Positions 35,101 through 43,105 of a stretch of 64,000 nucleotides of DNA are shown piece by piece (position 1 is the stretch's first letter; each line of letters begins with the position of its first letter). A program made the position numbers and the translations under genes. Under the pieces are notes generated by a model. The model made no database searches and had not been told where the DNA came from. It saw only the letters and a program-made list of their open reading frames with translations. The stretch is from Oerskovia paurometabola (GTDB lineage: Bacteria; Actinomycetota; Actinomycetes; Actinomycetales; Cellulomonadaceae): contig NZ_JAFBBV010000001.1 of assembly GCF_016907365.1 (NCBI RefSeq), positions 4,030,001 to 4,094,000 of the forward strand, written 5' to 3'.

Positions 35101-36114
35101 GAGAAGCTCGGCATGGTCACCAAGGGCGTGCAGTTCTCGCCCGGCGAGGAGGTGCGGGTCCTGGGGCAGAAGAACGGCCTCGTCCCCTCGGGCCCCGCGG
35201 CGGGGCGCCCGCGGCTCGACAAGGACACGCACGCGTGCGAGATGATCCTCGCGCTGTCGGGCACGACGAACGGTCGCCTCGCGGTCCAGGGCTTCGAGCA
35301 CGTCGAGAAGCGCACGGGCGTCGAGCTCGCGGACCTCGCGCGCGACGAGCAGGGCAAGCGCGTCACGTTCCCGGACGTCCAGTCCCGCCCGACGACGGTC
35401 ATCACCTCCCCGGAGTGGTCCGGCTCGGAGCACGGGGGCAGGCGGTACACCGCGTTCGCGATCAACGTCGAACGCCTCAAGCCGTGGCACACCCTGACGG
35501 GACGCCAGCACTTCTTCCTCGACCACGACTGGATGACCGAGCTCGGGGAGCAGCTGCCGGTCTTCCGGCCGCCGCTCGACATGCACCGCCTGTTCCCCGA
35601 CTCGCCGCCGCTGGGCGACCGCTCACCGAGCGGCTACCCGGGCTCGGAGGGCCAGGCCGAGGTCGCGGTGCGGTACCTGACGCCGCACTCGAAGTGGTCC
35701 ATCCACTCGGAGTACCAGGACAACCTCTTCATGCTCTCGCTGTCGCGCGGCGGGCCGAACATCTGGATGTCGCCGCGCGACGCCGACAAGATCGGGGTGC
35801 GCGACAACGAGTGGATCGAGGCGTACAACCGCAACGGCGTGGTCGTGGCGCGGGCCGTGGTCTCGCACCGCATGCCCGAGGGCACGGTGTACATGCACCA
35901 CGCGACCGACCGCACGATCGACGTCCCGCTCGCCGAGACGTCGGGGCTGCGTGGCGGCATCCACAACTCGTTGACGCGGGTGCTGCTCAAACCGAGCCAC
36001 CTCGTGGGCGGCTACGCGCAGCTCGCCTTCGCGTTCAACTACCTGGGCCCCACGGGCAACCAGCGCGACGAGGTCACGACGATCCGTCGTCGTTCGCAGG
36101 AGGTGACGTACTGA
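32188..36114 (+). CDS. narG: respiratory nitrate reductase alpha subunit
   Basis: This 1308-residue subunit holds the catalytic bis-MGD molybdenum site that reduces nitrate to nitrite. The FS0 iron-sulfur motif H-x3-C-x3-C with a later Cys is visible as HGVNCTGSCSW and RGCPRG (residues 76-143). The conserved molybdopterin segments SYCIMWGSNIPVTRTPDAHF and VHPGTDGALALAMGHV follow. The length matches NarG. CAGGAGG lies 7 nt before the ATG. The stop shares a base with the narH start (TGATG). It lies on the cytoplasmic side of the membrane with NarH and NarI. Confidence 0.98.
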   Translation: MSQSTVPGPGTDARAADAPRPESPGGSGEDALLRLGKHLRRGEVSPDLRQLFLQGGREGDVFYRDRWSHDKVVRSTHGVNCTGSCSWKVYVKDGIITWETQQTDYPSVGPDSPEYEPRGCPRGAAFSWYTYSPTRVRYPYVRGVLLRAFRDAKARTGDPVRAWAEVTGNPETARAYKQARGKGGLVRASWEEAAEIVAAAHVHTIKTYGPDRIAGFSPIPAMSMVSHGVGARFISMLGGAMLSFYDWYADLPVASPQVFGDQTDVPESADWWNSSYCIMWGSNIPVTRTPDAHFMAEARYRGQKVIVVSPDYADNTKFADEWLAVHPGTDGALALAMGHVILREFHVERRTAPFVDYLRRYTDSPFLVTLTPSPASASSGPDGGAHTAGRITYVPDKFLTAADLGDDVLPGAASAANAAFKPVLLDADGGVVIPNGTLGHRFGEADEGRWNLDLEGVVPLLSVADGVAGAPGIPGAAHETHGASHHTAVSVDLPRFDLSPDPDQGETGRHTGGAGSVTRGVPVRRVGGHLVTTVFDLLLARYGVNREDLDLPGEWPSGYDDADSPGTPAWQEQFTGVPAAAAARIGREFADNAERSGGRSMIIMGAGANHWFHADTIYRAMLALTTMTGCQGVNGGGWAHYVGQEKCRPVTGWAQYAGGLDWSRPPRQMIGTAFWYVATDQWRYDGLPADALATPLGSGLFAGRTTADCLVESAQRGWMPSYPTFDRNPLDLVDQAEAAGVAPADYVVSELRSGALRFAVEAPDAPENFPRCVTVWRANILGSSGKGNEYFLKHLLGTDSAVLADESAPARRPQSIEWAEEGARGKLDLLTTLDFRMTSTTLFSDVVLPAATWYEKHDLSTTDMHPFVHSFNPAISPPWQTRTDFDIFHTIARKISEYSVEHLGVRKDLVAAPLLHDTPDAMSVPHGTIVDSGEGSASRPLVPGVTMPKLVVVERDYPAFADRMASLGPLTEKLGMVTKGVQFSPGEEVRVLGQKNGLVPSGPAAGRPRLDKDTHACEMILALSGTTNGRLAVQGFEHVEKRTGVELADLARDEQGKRVTFPDVQSRPTTVITSPEWSGSEHGGRRYTAFAINVERLKPWHTLTGRQHFFLDHDWMTELGEQLPVFRPPLDMHRLFPDSPPLGDRSPSGYPGSEGQAEVAVRYLTPHSKWSIHSEYQDNLFMLSLSRGGPNIWMSPRDADKIGVRDNEWIEAYNRNGVVVARAVVSHRMPEGTVYMHHATDRTIDVPLAETSGLRGGIHNSLTRVLLKPSHLVGGYAQLAFAFNYLGPTGNQRDEVTTIRRRSQEVTY

Positions 36115-37820
36115 TGCGGGTGATGGCTCAGATGTCGATGGTCATGAACCTCGACAAGTGCATCGGGTGCCACACGTGCTCGGTCACGTGCAAGCAGGCG
36201 TGGACGAACCGTACGGGCGTCGAGTACGTGTGGTTCAACAACGTCGAGACGCGGCCCGGTCTCGGCTACCCCCGGACCTACCAGGACCAGGAGAAGTGGC
36301 AGGGCGGCTGGGTCCGCACCCGGCGCGGGAAGCTCAAGCTCCGCGCGGGCGGGCGGGCCAAGAAGCTCGCGACGATCTTCTCCAACCCCAAGCTCCCGTC
36401 GATCCACGAGTACTACGAGCCGTGGACGTACGAGTACGACATGCTGCTCTCGGCCCCGCAGGGCCCGCACACCCCGGTCGCCAAGCCGAAGTCGCTCCTG
36501 ACGGGCGAGGACATGAAGATCGAGTGGTCGGCCAACTGGGACGACGACCTGGGCGGGTCCAAGGAGACCATGCAGGACGACCCCATCCTGCAGCACATGA
36601 GCGAGCACGTGGCCTCGGAGTTCGAGCAGACGTTCATGTTCTACCTGCCGCGCATCTGCGAGCACTGCCTCAACCCCGCGTGCGTCGCCTCGTGCCCGTC
36701 GGGGGCCATGTACAAGCGGGCCGAGGACGGGATCGTCCTGGTGGACCAGGACCAGTGCCGCGGGTGGCGCATGTGCGTCACGGGCTGCCCGTACAAGAAG
36801 GTCTACTTCAACCACAAGACCGGCAAGGCCGAGAAGTGCACGCTGTGCTACCCCCGCCTCGAGGTCGGCCTGCCCACGGTCTGCTCCGAGACGTGCGTGG
36901 GGCGCCTGCGCTACCTGGGCCTGGTCCTGTACGACGCGGACCGCGTGACCGAGGCCGCAGCCGTGGAGGACGAGCACGACCTCCTCGAGTCGCAACGCTC
37001 GGTCTTCCTCGACCCGAACGACCCCGCGGTCGTCGAGGCCGCGCGCGCCGAGGGCATCCCCGAGGACTGGATCGCGGCCGCGCAGGCCTCGCCCATCTGG
37101 GCGCTCATCCAGAAGTACCGCGTGGCCCTGCCGCTGCACCCCGAGTACCGGACCATGCCCATGGTCTGGTACATCCCGCCGCTGTCGCCCGTGGTCGACG
37201 TGGTCGGGTCGTCGGGCAACGACGGCGAGGACCCGCGGACCCTGTTCGCGGCGATCTCCAAGCTCCGCATCCCGCTCGAGTACCTCGCGGGGCTCTTCAC
37301 CGCGGGCGACACCGTGCCGGTCGAGCGCACGCTGCGCCGTCTGGCCGCGATGCGCACCTACATGCGCGACATCAACCTGGGCGACGAGCCCAACGAGGCC
37401 GTCGCCCGTGCGGTCGGCATGACGGGCACCGAGATCCAGGAGATGTACCGCCTGCTCGCGATCGCCAAGTACGAGGACCGCTACGTCATCCCGACCGCCC
37501 ACCAGGAGATCGCGCGCGAGCTCGAGGAGATCAGCTGCTCGCTCGACTTCGACGGCGGCCCCGGGATGGGCGGCATGGGCGGCGCCGGGCCGTTCGGCTC
37601 GTCGAGCGGGACCCCGGTGCCCGTCGCGGTCGAGAACTTCCACGTGCTCCAGGCCCGTCAGACGGCCGACTCCCCCAACGGGCCGTCGACGTCCGGGCGC
37701 GTCAACCTGCTCAACTGGGACGGCAACGGCCGGCCCCCTGGCCTGTTCCCGCCGGGGTCTCCCGGTGGCTCGGACGGCCCCGGGCCGGACACGTCCGGCG
37801 ACGGCACGGCGGCCCGATGA
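36114..37820 (+). CDS. narH: respiratory nitrate reductase beta subunit
   Basis: This 568-residue electron-transfer subunit has four cysteine clusters: CIGCHTCSVTCKQAW, CEHCLNPACVASCPSG, CRGWRMCVTGCP and CTLCYPRLEVGLPTVC. In the third, Trp replaces a Cys, which in NarH gives a 3Fe-4S centre. It passes electrons from the NarI hemes to NarG. The last 60 residues are Gly/Pro/Ser-rich and probably disordered, longer than in enterobacterial NarH. CAGGAGG precedes the start. Confidence 0.98.
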   Translation: MRVMAQMSMVMNLDKCIGCHTCSVTCKQAWTNRTGVEYVWFNNVETRPGLGYPRTYQDQEKWQGGWVRTRRGKLKLRAGGRAKKLATIFSNPKLPSIHEYYEPWTYEYDMLLSAPQGPHTPVAKPKSLLTGEDMKIEWSANWDDDLGGSKETMQDDPILQHMSEHVASEFEQTFMFYLPRICEHCLNPACVASCPSGAMYKRAEDGIVLVDQDQCRGWRMCVTGCPYKKVYFNHKTGKAEKCTLCYPRLEVGLPTVCSETCVGRLRYLGLVLYDADRVTEAAAVEDEHDLLESQRSVFLDPNDPAVVEAARAEGIPEDWIAAAQASPIWALIQKYRVALPLHPEYRTMPMVWYIPPLSPVVDVVGSSGNDGEDPRTLFAAISKLRIPLEYLAGLFTAGDTVPVERTLRRLAAMRTYMRDINLGDEPNEAVARAVGMTGTEIQEMYRLLAIAKYEDRYVIPTAHQEIARELEEISCSLDFDGGPGMGGMGGAGPFGSSSGTPVPVAVENFHVLQARQTADSPNGPSTSGRVNLLNWDGNGRPPGLFPPGSPGGSDGPGPDTSGDGTAAR

Positions 37821-38569
37821 TGGGCCTGTTCACGAAGTCCCCGGCGACGACCTTCCTGCCCCGCCCGACGGCGCGCACGCCCCTCCTGGAGCCCCTCACG
37901 CCGGTCCGGGCCACGCCCGCGCAGCGGCGCACCACCCACATGGCCGCCTCGCTCCTGCTCGACTACCCCGACGCCGGGACGCTCGCCGCCGCGCGCGAGG
38001 TGCGCGACGTCGTCGGGCAGCTTCCCGATTCCGTGCAGGCGCGGCTCGACACGTTCCTCGACGACCTGGAGACCGGCGAGCCCGCCGCCCTCGAGGCGCG
38101 CTACGTCGCGACGTTCGACCTCAAGCGCAAGTGCTCGATGTACCTGTCGTACTACGCCGCCGGGGACACCCGGAAGCGCGGCATGGCGCTCGTGCGGTTC
38201 GTGCAGGCCTACCGGGCCGCCGGGTGGGAGGTCGACGGCGAGGAGCTGCCCGACTACCTCCCCATGGCCCTCGAGTTCTCCGCGCGCGCGACCACGCGCG
38301 ACGAGGAGCGCATCGCCGCGGGGCTGCTCGGCTCGCACCGCCAGGGCATCGAGGTGCTGCGCTCTGCCCTCGCCGCGATGGCCAGCCCGTACGCGCTCGT
38401 GGTCGAGGCCGTGTGCCTGACCCTGCCCCCGCTCGACGCCGAGACCGAGCGCCGGTACCTCGAGCTCGTGACGTCGGGCCCGCCGACCGAGATGGTCGGG
38501 CTGTCGGCCATGGGGCCGCTCGAACCGTTCGCCCCCGCAGGGGCGCCGCCCGAGGAGGTACGACGATGA
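37817..38569 (+). CDS. narJ: nitrate reductase assembly chaperone
   Basis: This 250-residue all-helical TorD-like chaperone inserts the molybdenum cofactor and iron-sulfur clusters into NarG before membrane attachment. The NarJ signatures ASLLLDYPD, YVATFDLKRKCSMYLSYYAAGDTRKRG and LPDYLPMALEF are present. Two ATGs follow in a row at 37817 and 37820. The first overlaps the narH stop by 4 bp. The stop overlaps the narI start. Confidence 0.96.
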   Translation: MMGLFTKSPATTFLPRPTARTPLLEPLTPVRATPAQRRTTHMAASLLLDYPDAGTLAAAREVRDVVGQLPDSVQARLDTFLDDLETGEPAALEARYVATFDLKRKCSMYLSYYAAGDTRKRGMALVRFVQAYRAAGWEVDGEELPDYLPMALEFSARATTRDEERIAAGLLGSHRQGIEVLRSALAAMASPYALVVEAVCLTLPPLDAETERRYLELVTSGPPTEMVGLSAMGPLEPFAPAGAPPEEVRR

Positions 38570-39327
38570 CCGGAGCGAGCACGGGCGACATCCTGCTGTG
38601 GGTCGTCTTCCCCTACGTGACCTTCGCGGTGTTCGTCGTCGGGTCCGTGTGGCGGTACCGCTACGACAAGTTCGGGTGGACCACGCGGTCGAGCGAGCTC
38701 TACGAGAAGAAGCTCCTGCGGCTCGGGTCGCCGCTGTTCCACTTCGGCCTGCTGTTCGTCATCCTCGGCCACGTCCTGGGGCTCGTGATCCCCGAGACCT
38801 GGACCGAGGCCGTGGGGATCGACGAGGGCGCGTACCACTTCGTGGCCACCTACATGGGCTCGCTCGCGGCCCTCGCGCTCGTCGCCGGGCTGCTCATCCT
38901 CGTCTACCGGCGGCGGACCACCGGGCCCGTGTTCCTCGCGACCACGCGCATGGACAAGGTCATGTACGTGTTCCTCGCCGCATCGATCCTGCTCGGCGCG
39001 TGGGCGACCGTCCAGACCCAGCTCCTCGCCGAGAACCACGGGTACAACTACCGCGAGACCATCTCGCCGTGGTTCAGGTCCCTCTGGTACTTCCAGCCCC
39101 AGCCCGCGCTCATGGAAGGCGTGCCCGCGGCGTTCCAGCTCCACATCGTCGCCGCGAACCTGCTGTTCATCCTGTGGCCCTTCACGCGGCTCGTGCACGC
39201 GTTCTCGGCACCCGTGCCGTACATCTTCCGGCCCTACATCGTGTACCGCTCGCGCGACGCGTCCGTGGCGTCCCGCGAGCCGCGGCCGGGGTGGGACCCG
39301 TCGGAACGGCCGGGTACCAAGCGGTAG
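38566..39327 (+). CDS. narI: respiratory nitrate reductase gamma subunit (cytochrome b)
   Basis: This 253-residue subunit has five membrane helices. It oxidises menaquinol and holds two b-type hemes. Heme-ligand histidines are in LFHFGLLFVILGHVLG (helix 2) and AAFQLHIVAANLLFILWPFTRLVH (helix 5). The start ATG overlaps the narJ stop, with GAGGAGG upstream. It ends only 13 bp from the convergent pirin gene. Confidence 0.97.
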   Translation: MTGASTGDILLWVVFPYVTFAVFVVGSVWRYRYDKFGWTTRSSELYEKKLLRLGSPLFHFGLLFVILGHVLGLVIPETWTEAVGIDEGAYHFVATYMGSLAALALVAGLLILVYRRRTTGPVFLATTRMDKVMYVFLAASILLGAWATVQTQLLAENHGYNYRETISPWFRSLWYFQPQPALMEGVPAAFQLHIVAANLLFILWPFTRLVHAFSAPVPYIFRPYIVYRSRDASVASREPRPGWDPSERPGTKR

Positions 39328-39340
39328 GTCGTCGGCGCCC

Positions 39341-40471
39341 TCAGGCCGGCCGTCTGCGCGGCTTGAGCCGCACGTCCGGCAGCACCGGGGCGGGCAGCGG
39401 CCCGCCGTCGTACCCGAGGACCTGCCCGAACCTTCGGCCCGACGCCCCTGCGGCGTAGTGCGTGCCGCCGTCCCCGGGCACGGGGACCTCGGGACCGCCC
39501 GCTCCGGGCATCTCCGCCCCGTCGCCCCGGGCGACCTCGACCTGCGCCATCCAGTCCGCACGCGCCGCCGCGACGTCGTCGTGCGAGCGGCCCACGAAGT
39601 TCCACCACATGACGATCTCCTCGGCGAACGGCTCGCCGCCGATCAGCACGGCCCGCACGGGCGAGGTTCCCGCCGAGACGGTCACGACCGAGCGGCCGGG
39701 CTCGACGTAGCCGAGCGACGCGACTGGCACGGTCACGCCCTCGAACGACGCGTCTCCCGTGTCGACGAGCAGCGCGTGCTCGAACCCCGGGTCCACCTCG
39801 ATCTCGACCGACGCGCCCGCGGGCAGGTCGACCTGCGCCCCGACGAGCGGCGTGAAGACCGTCGCGGCCGACCGCAGCGCGACACCGCCCACGCTCAGCG
39901 AACCCACGAGCACCTGGACCCGCTCGCCTCCGGCCCCGCTCCACGCGGGCAGGTCGCCGTGGTGCTCGAAGAAGGGCTCGTCCCCGAGCCGGTCCCCCGG
40001 CAGCGCGACCCAGAGCTGCACACCGTGCAGCAGGGGCGGGCGCACGCCCGCGGGCGACTCCTCCGAGTGCGAGATGCCGCGTCCGGCCGTCATGAGGTTG
40101 AGCTCGCCCGGCCGCACGGTCTGCAACGAGCCGACCGAGTCGCGGTGCAGGATCTCGCCGTCGAACAGCCAGCTCACGGTCTGGAGGCCCGTGTGCGGGT
40201 GCGGCGGGACCTGCATGCCGTCGGAGGCGCGGACGTCGTCGGGCCCGTAGTGGTCCAGGAAGCACCATGCCCCCACGAGCGAGCGCACGCGCTGCGGAAG
40301 CGTGCGGCGCACGTCCATGGCGCGGGTCCCACCGAGCGGGACCTGGCGGTGGTCGAGGATCTCGACGGGCGTGCGGTCGGCGGGCGCTCCGTCCACAGGG
40401 GTGCCCGACGGCGCAGCGTGGCTTCCCGCCGCACACACCTCTTCGCGGGGCCGGGTCTCGAGGTTGCTCAT
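39341..40471 (-). CDS. pirin-family cupin protein
   Basis: This 376-residue protein has two cupin domains. The N-terminal domain carries metal-ligand motif VPPHPHTGLQTVSWLFDGE, then HRDSVGS and MTAGRGISHSE, typical of pirins. Bacterial pirins are iron-binding proteins, some with quercetinase activity and some affecting pyruvate metabolism. The C-terminal half has the pirin phrase VLIGGEPFAEEIVMWWNFVG. The role here is unknown. A strong hairpin lies 35 bp upstream of its start. Confidence 0.92.
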   Translation of the reverse strand: MSNLETRPREEVCAAGSHAAPSGTPVDGAPADRTPVEILDHRQVPLGGTRAMDVRRTLPQRVRSLVGAWCFLDHYGPDDVRASDGMQVPPHPHTGLQTVSWLFDGEILHRDSVGSLQTVRPGELNLMTAGRGISHSEESPAGVRPPLLHGVQLWVALPGDRLGDEPFFEHHGDLPAWSGAGGERVQVLVGSLSVGGVALRSAATVFTPLVGAQVDLPAGASVEIEVDPGFEHALLVDTGDASFEGVTVPVASLGYVEPGRSVVTVSAGTSPVRAVLIGGEPFAEEIVMWWNFVGRSHDDVAAARADWMAQVEVARGDGAEMPGAGGPEVPVPGDGGTHYAAGASGRRFGQVLGYDGGPLPAPVLPDVRLKPRRRPA

Positions 40472-40505
40472 GGGACGAGCCTAGGCCTGGCGTCACCCGG
40501 GTACT

Positions 40506-40541
40506 CAGCGAGGCTCCCGGCGGGGGCCGGGAGCCTCGCTG
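40506..40541 (-). terminator. 16-bp perfect terminator stem of the candidate RNA
   Basis: CAGCGAGGCTCCCGGC (40506-40521) pairs exactly with 40526-40541 around a GGGG loop (CCCC when read on the minus strand). It marks the 3' end of the minus-strand candidate RNA. It is also able to stop transcription coming from the other direction. Confidence 0.75.
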
Positions 40542-40860
40542 ATGACCGTGTGCCCTGAGACGGCCGGACCTGACGGTCCGGCCGGGCTCCGCGTCGACGT
40601 CGCGGCTCGGCGCCCTCCCCAGGACGAGCGGGTGCTCGTCCTGTTCTCCTGGAAGGCGCCTCTCACGATCGGCCTTCCGGTTCCGGTCGGGACCTGCGTC
40701 GTCACCCGCAGCCCGGGGTTGTTGGGACCCGCGGGACGTCTCACCGTTCTCCGGTCAGCCTGGGGCTCTCGGGGGATGTGGTTCCAGCGTCCTTGCCGGT
40801 CCGTCCTCCCGTACGGGAGGGCGTCGTTGGGGGCTGCTGCCTTACCCTTCGAAGCCGATA
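40506..40860 (-). ncRNA. candidate structured non-coding RNA of about 355 nt
   Basis: Read on the minus strand, the region has a promoter-like sequence just upstream and a terminator at its end. Between them are at least five compact stems: 40805-40820 (8 bp palindrome), 40694-40711 (5 bp), 40620-40643 (10 bp, 4-nt loop), 40589-40605 (5 bp) and 40562-40583 (9 bp, 4-nt loop). A GTG-led ORF of 79 codons (40744 to 40505) exists but uses AGA three times, AGG twice and TCA twice, codons almost absent from neighbouring genes, and stops inside the terminator. I do not see RNase P, tmRNA or SRP motifs. A 6S/Ms1-like RNA is possible. The alternative is a short coding gene with a long leader. Confidence 0.45.
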
Positions 40861-40866
40861 GTGACG

Positions 40867-40896
40867 TTTCTAGTCCTGCTCGGGCCGACCGTGCAA
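40867..40896 (-). promoter_or_regulatory. sigma-70-type promoter for the candidate RNA
   Basis: On the minus strand TTGCAC (40891-40896) and TAGAAA (40867-40872) are 18 bp apart. An A tract (AAAAA, 40912-40916) lies upstream where an UP element would be. Transcription would start near 40860. Such AT-rich elements stand out in this genome. Confidence 0.5.
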
Positions 40897-40939
40897 GAGG
40901 TCGACGGACCCTTTTTCGGCGGGCTCGTTCACCACAGGT

Positions 40940-41006
40940 TCGTCCACAACGAGAACACCGTCCTCACGTCGCCACCCACAGGCTTGTGCACAGAATCTGT
41001 GGATAA
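40940..41006. promoter_or_regulatory. DnaA-box cluster
   Basis: A perfect TGTGGATAA (complement TTATCCACA) is at 40998-41006. Near matches are TTGTGCACA at 40984-40992 and TCGTCCACA at 40940-40948. The stretch also has CCACAGG at 40932-40938 and CCCACAGG at 40976-40983. No dnaA, dnaN or rpmH is in the window, so this is more likely a DnaA-responsive promoter or titration site than the chromosome origin. Confidence 0.55.
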
Positions 41007-41019
41007 CTCTGGGGGCTGT

Positions 41020-42018
41020 TCACACCCAGAACCTCGCCGTGCTCTCCGCTGCGATGCGTTCCTCGACCTCCGCCGCGGACACCTCGAAGCCGCCGTCGTC
41101 GACCAGGACGCCCTGGACCCGGCCCTGCAGCACGGCCGCGAGGCGGGCGAGCGACGCCCGCATGCGTGCCCGAGCGATGAGGTGCAGCCCCGACGGCTCC
41201 TCGACCTCCAGCTCGTAGACGTCCGTCGGGAGCCACAGCAGCCGGTACGCGAACGGGCCGTACTCGCGCCAGTCGAGCGGCGCCAACGCCGCCGGCACCC
41301 TGTCCACCTTCTGCACCACGACCTTCACCGCGCCGTCGTACGCCGTCTCCCCGACCAGCACGAAGTCGACCAGGCTGTCCTCCCGCTCCTCGACCGCCGC
41401 CACGCGCGCGCCCGGGACGAAGGTCCGCAGCACCCCCAGGGCCGAGTCGGGCGTGAGCGCGTGCGCGCTGAACACCGTCAGGTCCACCCCCCGGGCCGGG
41501 TCCGGCGTGAGCACCTGCGTCCCGTCCACCGCGACGCTGCCGCCGACCTTGCGTGCCGCCGCGACCGCCCACCGCACGACCCGCAGCTCCAGGTCGTCGG
41601 GCAGGCCCGTCGCGAAGACCCGACCGAGGCCGTCGCGGTCCTCGGTGTCGAGCGGCACCCGCCCCCGCGAGGAGCGCGCGACCCGGACCGCCCACACCTC
41701 CGCGGCCGAGGAGGCCAGGCCCAGGTCCTGCGCGCCGGGCGACAGCACCACGAACGGCCCGACGACCTCGACGCCCTCGGTGAGCCGGAGCACCCCGGGG
41801 CGACGGACGTCGTCGGGCACCACGCCGCGGAAGCGTGCGCCCGCCATGGGTCGCTCCGCCGGGCCGCTCGTCGGCTCGCTCACCCAACCCGCCTCCGGGA
41901 ACCAGGCTCGCGCGAGCACCTCGATCCCCGGACGCGCGACGCCGCGCGAACGCGGCAGCGCGAGCAGGTGGTCACTGCGGTACAGGTCGGGGACCCACCC
42001 CGTCGGAGGAAGCGTCAT
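41020..42018 (-). CDS. hypothetical protein, 332 residues
   Basis: I do not recognise this protein. It is soluble, without signal peptide or membrane helix. The N-terminal 100 residues contain LLALPRSRGVARPGIEVLARAWFPEAG. A central stretch has VDGTQVLTPDPARGVDLTVFSAHALTPD, and the C-terminal part has YGPFAYRLLWLPTDVYELEVEEPSGLHLIARAR. Long regular strands suggest a mainly beta protein. Codon usage is like the neighbours. It is followed on the same strand by the DnaA-box cluster. Confidence 0.7.
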   Translation of the reverse strand: MTLPPTGWVPDLYRSDHLLALPRSRGVARPGIEVLARAWFPEAGWVSEPTSGPAERPMAGARFRGVVPDDVRRPGVLRLTEGVEVVGPFVVLSPGAQDLGLASSAAEVWAVRVARSSRGRVPLDTEDRDGLGRVFATGLPDDLELRVVRWAVAAARKVGGSVAVDGTQVLTPDPARGVDLTVFSAHALTPDSALGVLRTFVPGARVAAVEEREDSLVDFVLVGETAYDGAVKVVVQKVDRVPAALAPLDWREYGPFAYRLLWLPTDVYELEVEEPSGLHLIARARMRASLARLAAVLQGRVQGVLVDDGGFEVSAAEVEERIAAESTARFWV

Positions 42019-42100
42019 GACGTGACGCTAGGCGCCCCGAGGACCGCGCAGAATGCCGGGAGGTTACGGGCGTGGGTCGGGTGCGGGCGCCGGGCTCGGG

Positions 42101-42664
42101 TCAGGAGGTGGGGGCGCCGACGTCGTGCAGGTGGTGGACGACGTCGTGCAGGAAGTACTGGCCCAGGGTGCGCACCGTGAAGACCGAGCCGTTCGACCGG
42201 CGGCCGGGCCGCTCCCAGTCGTCGGGCCCGACGGCGTCGAACCGCCCCGCGACCCGGTCGCCCGCGATCTCGATCTCCCGGGCGAGGAGCTGCGGGTCCT
42301 GGTGCTCGTAGTCGCCCGCGAGCGCCGCCGCGTCCTGGTCCCAGTTCGCGAACAGCGGGTCGTCGCCCTCGACCATCGACGCGAGACGCACGTCGAAGAT
42401 GCCGAACACGTCCCGCACGTGCGCCGCGTACTCGAGCGGGGACCACGTGCGCTCGTCGGGGCGCACCGCGACGTCGGGGCGAGCCAGCACGTCCAGCCAG
42501 CGCGGGATCGTCGCACGGACCGTAGGCCCCACCCTGTCCGGGTCGACCGTCCCCGACTCGAACCCGCACTCGGGGCACGGGCGGTCCAGGACCCAGGTCC
42601 AGTCCTTGGTGTCAGGGGTGATGCCGGAGGGGTCGGCCGGGCCGGGCTGCTGAGGCGTCGTCAT
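42101..42664 (-). CDS. DinB-family protein (DinB_2)
   Basis: This 187-residue four-helix protein has family His positions in WSPLEYAAHVRDVF and LGQYFLHDVVHHLHDV, which form a metal-binding triad in DinB/YfiT proteins. A short CPECGFESG near the N terminus may add a zinc site. Many members act as thiol-dependent S-transferases with bacillithiol or mycothiol. The substrate is unknown. Confidence 0.85.
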   Translation of the reverse strand: MTTPQQPGPADPSGITPDTKDWTWVLDRPCPECGFESGTVDPDRVGPTVRATIPRWLDVLARPDVAVRPDERTWSPLEYAAHVRDVFGIFDVRLASMVEGDDPLFANWDQDAAALAGDYEHQDPQLLAREIEIAGDRVAGRFDAVGPDDWERPGRRSNGSVFTVRTLGQYFLHDVVHHLHDVGAPTS

Positions 42665-42721
42665 GCCGGGATGCTAGGGCCCCGTCGCGCGGCGCGGAAC
42701 CCCCGGTCCATCCCGTGGGCC

Positions 42722-43024
42722 TCACTCCTGCGGGGCGGGTGGCGGGATCTCGTCGAGGAGGAGGACGTCGAGCGGCTCGAGCATCCACTCCTCGAACGGC
42801 ACGCTCCGGAACAGGTCGAACAACGCGTCCTCGCCCGCGGTGAAGGCTTCCGACGACTCCCAGGTCGTCGTGAGGACCAGCCGCTCCTCGTCGCCCTCGG
42901 ACCACACCGCTGCCTGTACGAGCCCGGTGATCGACCGCGTGACGAGGGCAGCCTGCTGGAGGTAGGCGAGCGTCACGTCGCGGAACTCGGGGCGCGGACG
43001 GTGCACGACGACCTGCGTGAACAT
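42722..43024 (-). CDS. small antibiotic-biosynthesis-monooxygenase-type protein
   Basis: This 100-residue ferredoxin-like-fold protein has a beta strand VVVHRPRPEF, a helix DVTLAYLQQAALVTRSITGL and LVLTTTWESSEAFTAGEDALFDLFR. The pattern is that of the ABM/dimeric alpha-beta barrel group. Function ranges from monooxygenases to heme-degrading proteins, and none can be chosen here. Confidence 0.65.
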   Translation of the reverse strand: MFTQVVVHRPRPEFRDVTLAYLQQAALVTRSITGLVQAAVWSEGDEERLVLTTTWESSEAFTAGEDALFDLFRSVPFEEWMLEPLDVLLLDEIPPPAPQE

Positions 43025-43105
43025 CGGTCCTCCCCGGTCTCGGCTTCAACGCTACGAGCCGCTGGCGACCCCTGGGAAGAGTACGACAGGGTGATGTCCT
43101 GAACG

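Noticed and set aside
33849..37820. A 1323-codon open frame overlapping narG and narH
   Set aside because: It lies in another frame of well-defined genes and is Arg/Gly/Pro-rich, as expected from high-GC frame artefacts. Only its in-frame narH part is real.
40505..40744. A 79-codon GTG-started ORF
   Set aside because: The codons are atypical (AGA, AGG, TCA, GGA), its stop falls within the terminator stem, and its region is dominated by hairpins. Kept only as an alternative to the RNA hypothesis.
40940..41006. Chromosomal replication origin
   Set aside because: Only three boxes are clear and rpmH, dnaA, dnaN and gyrB are absent, so oriC is unlikely.
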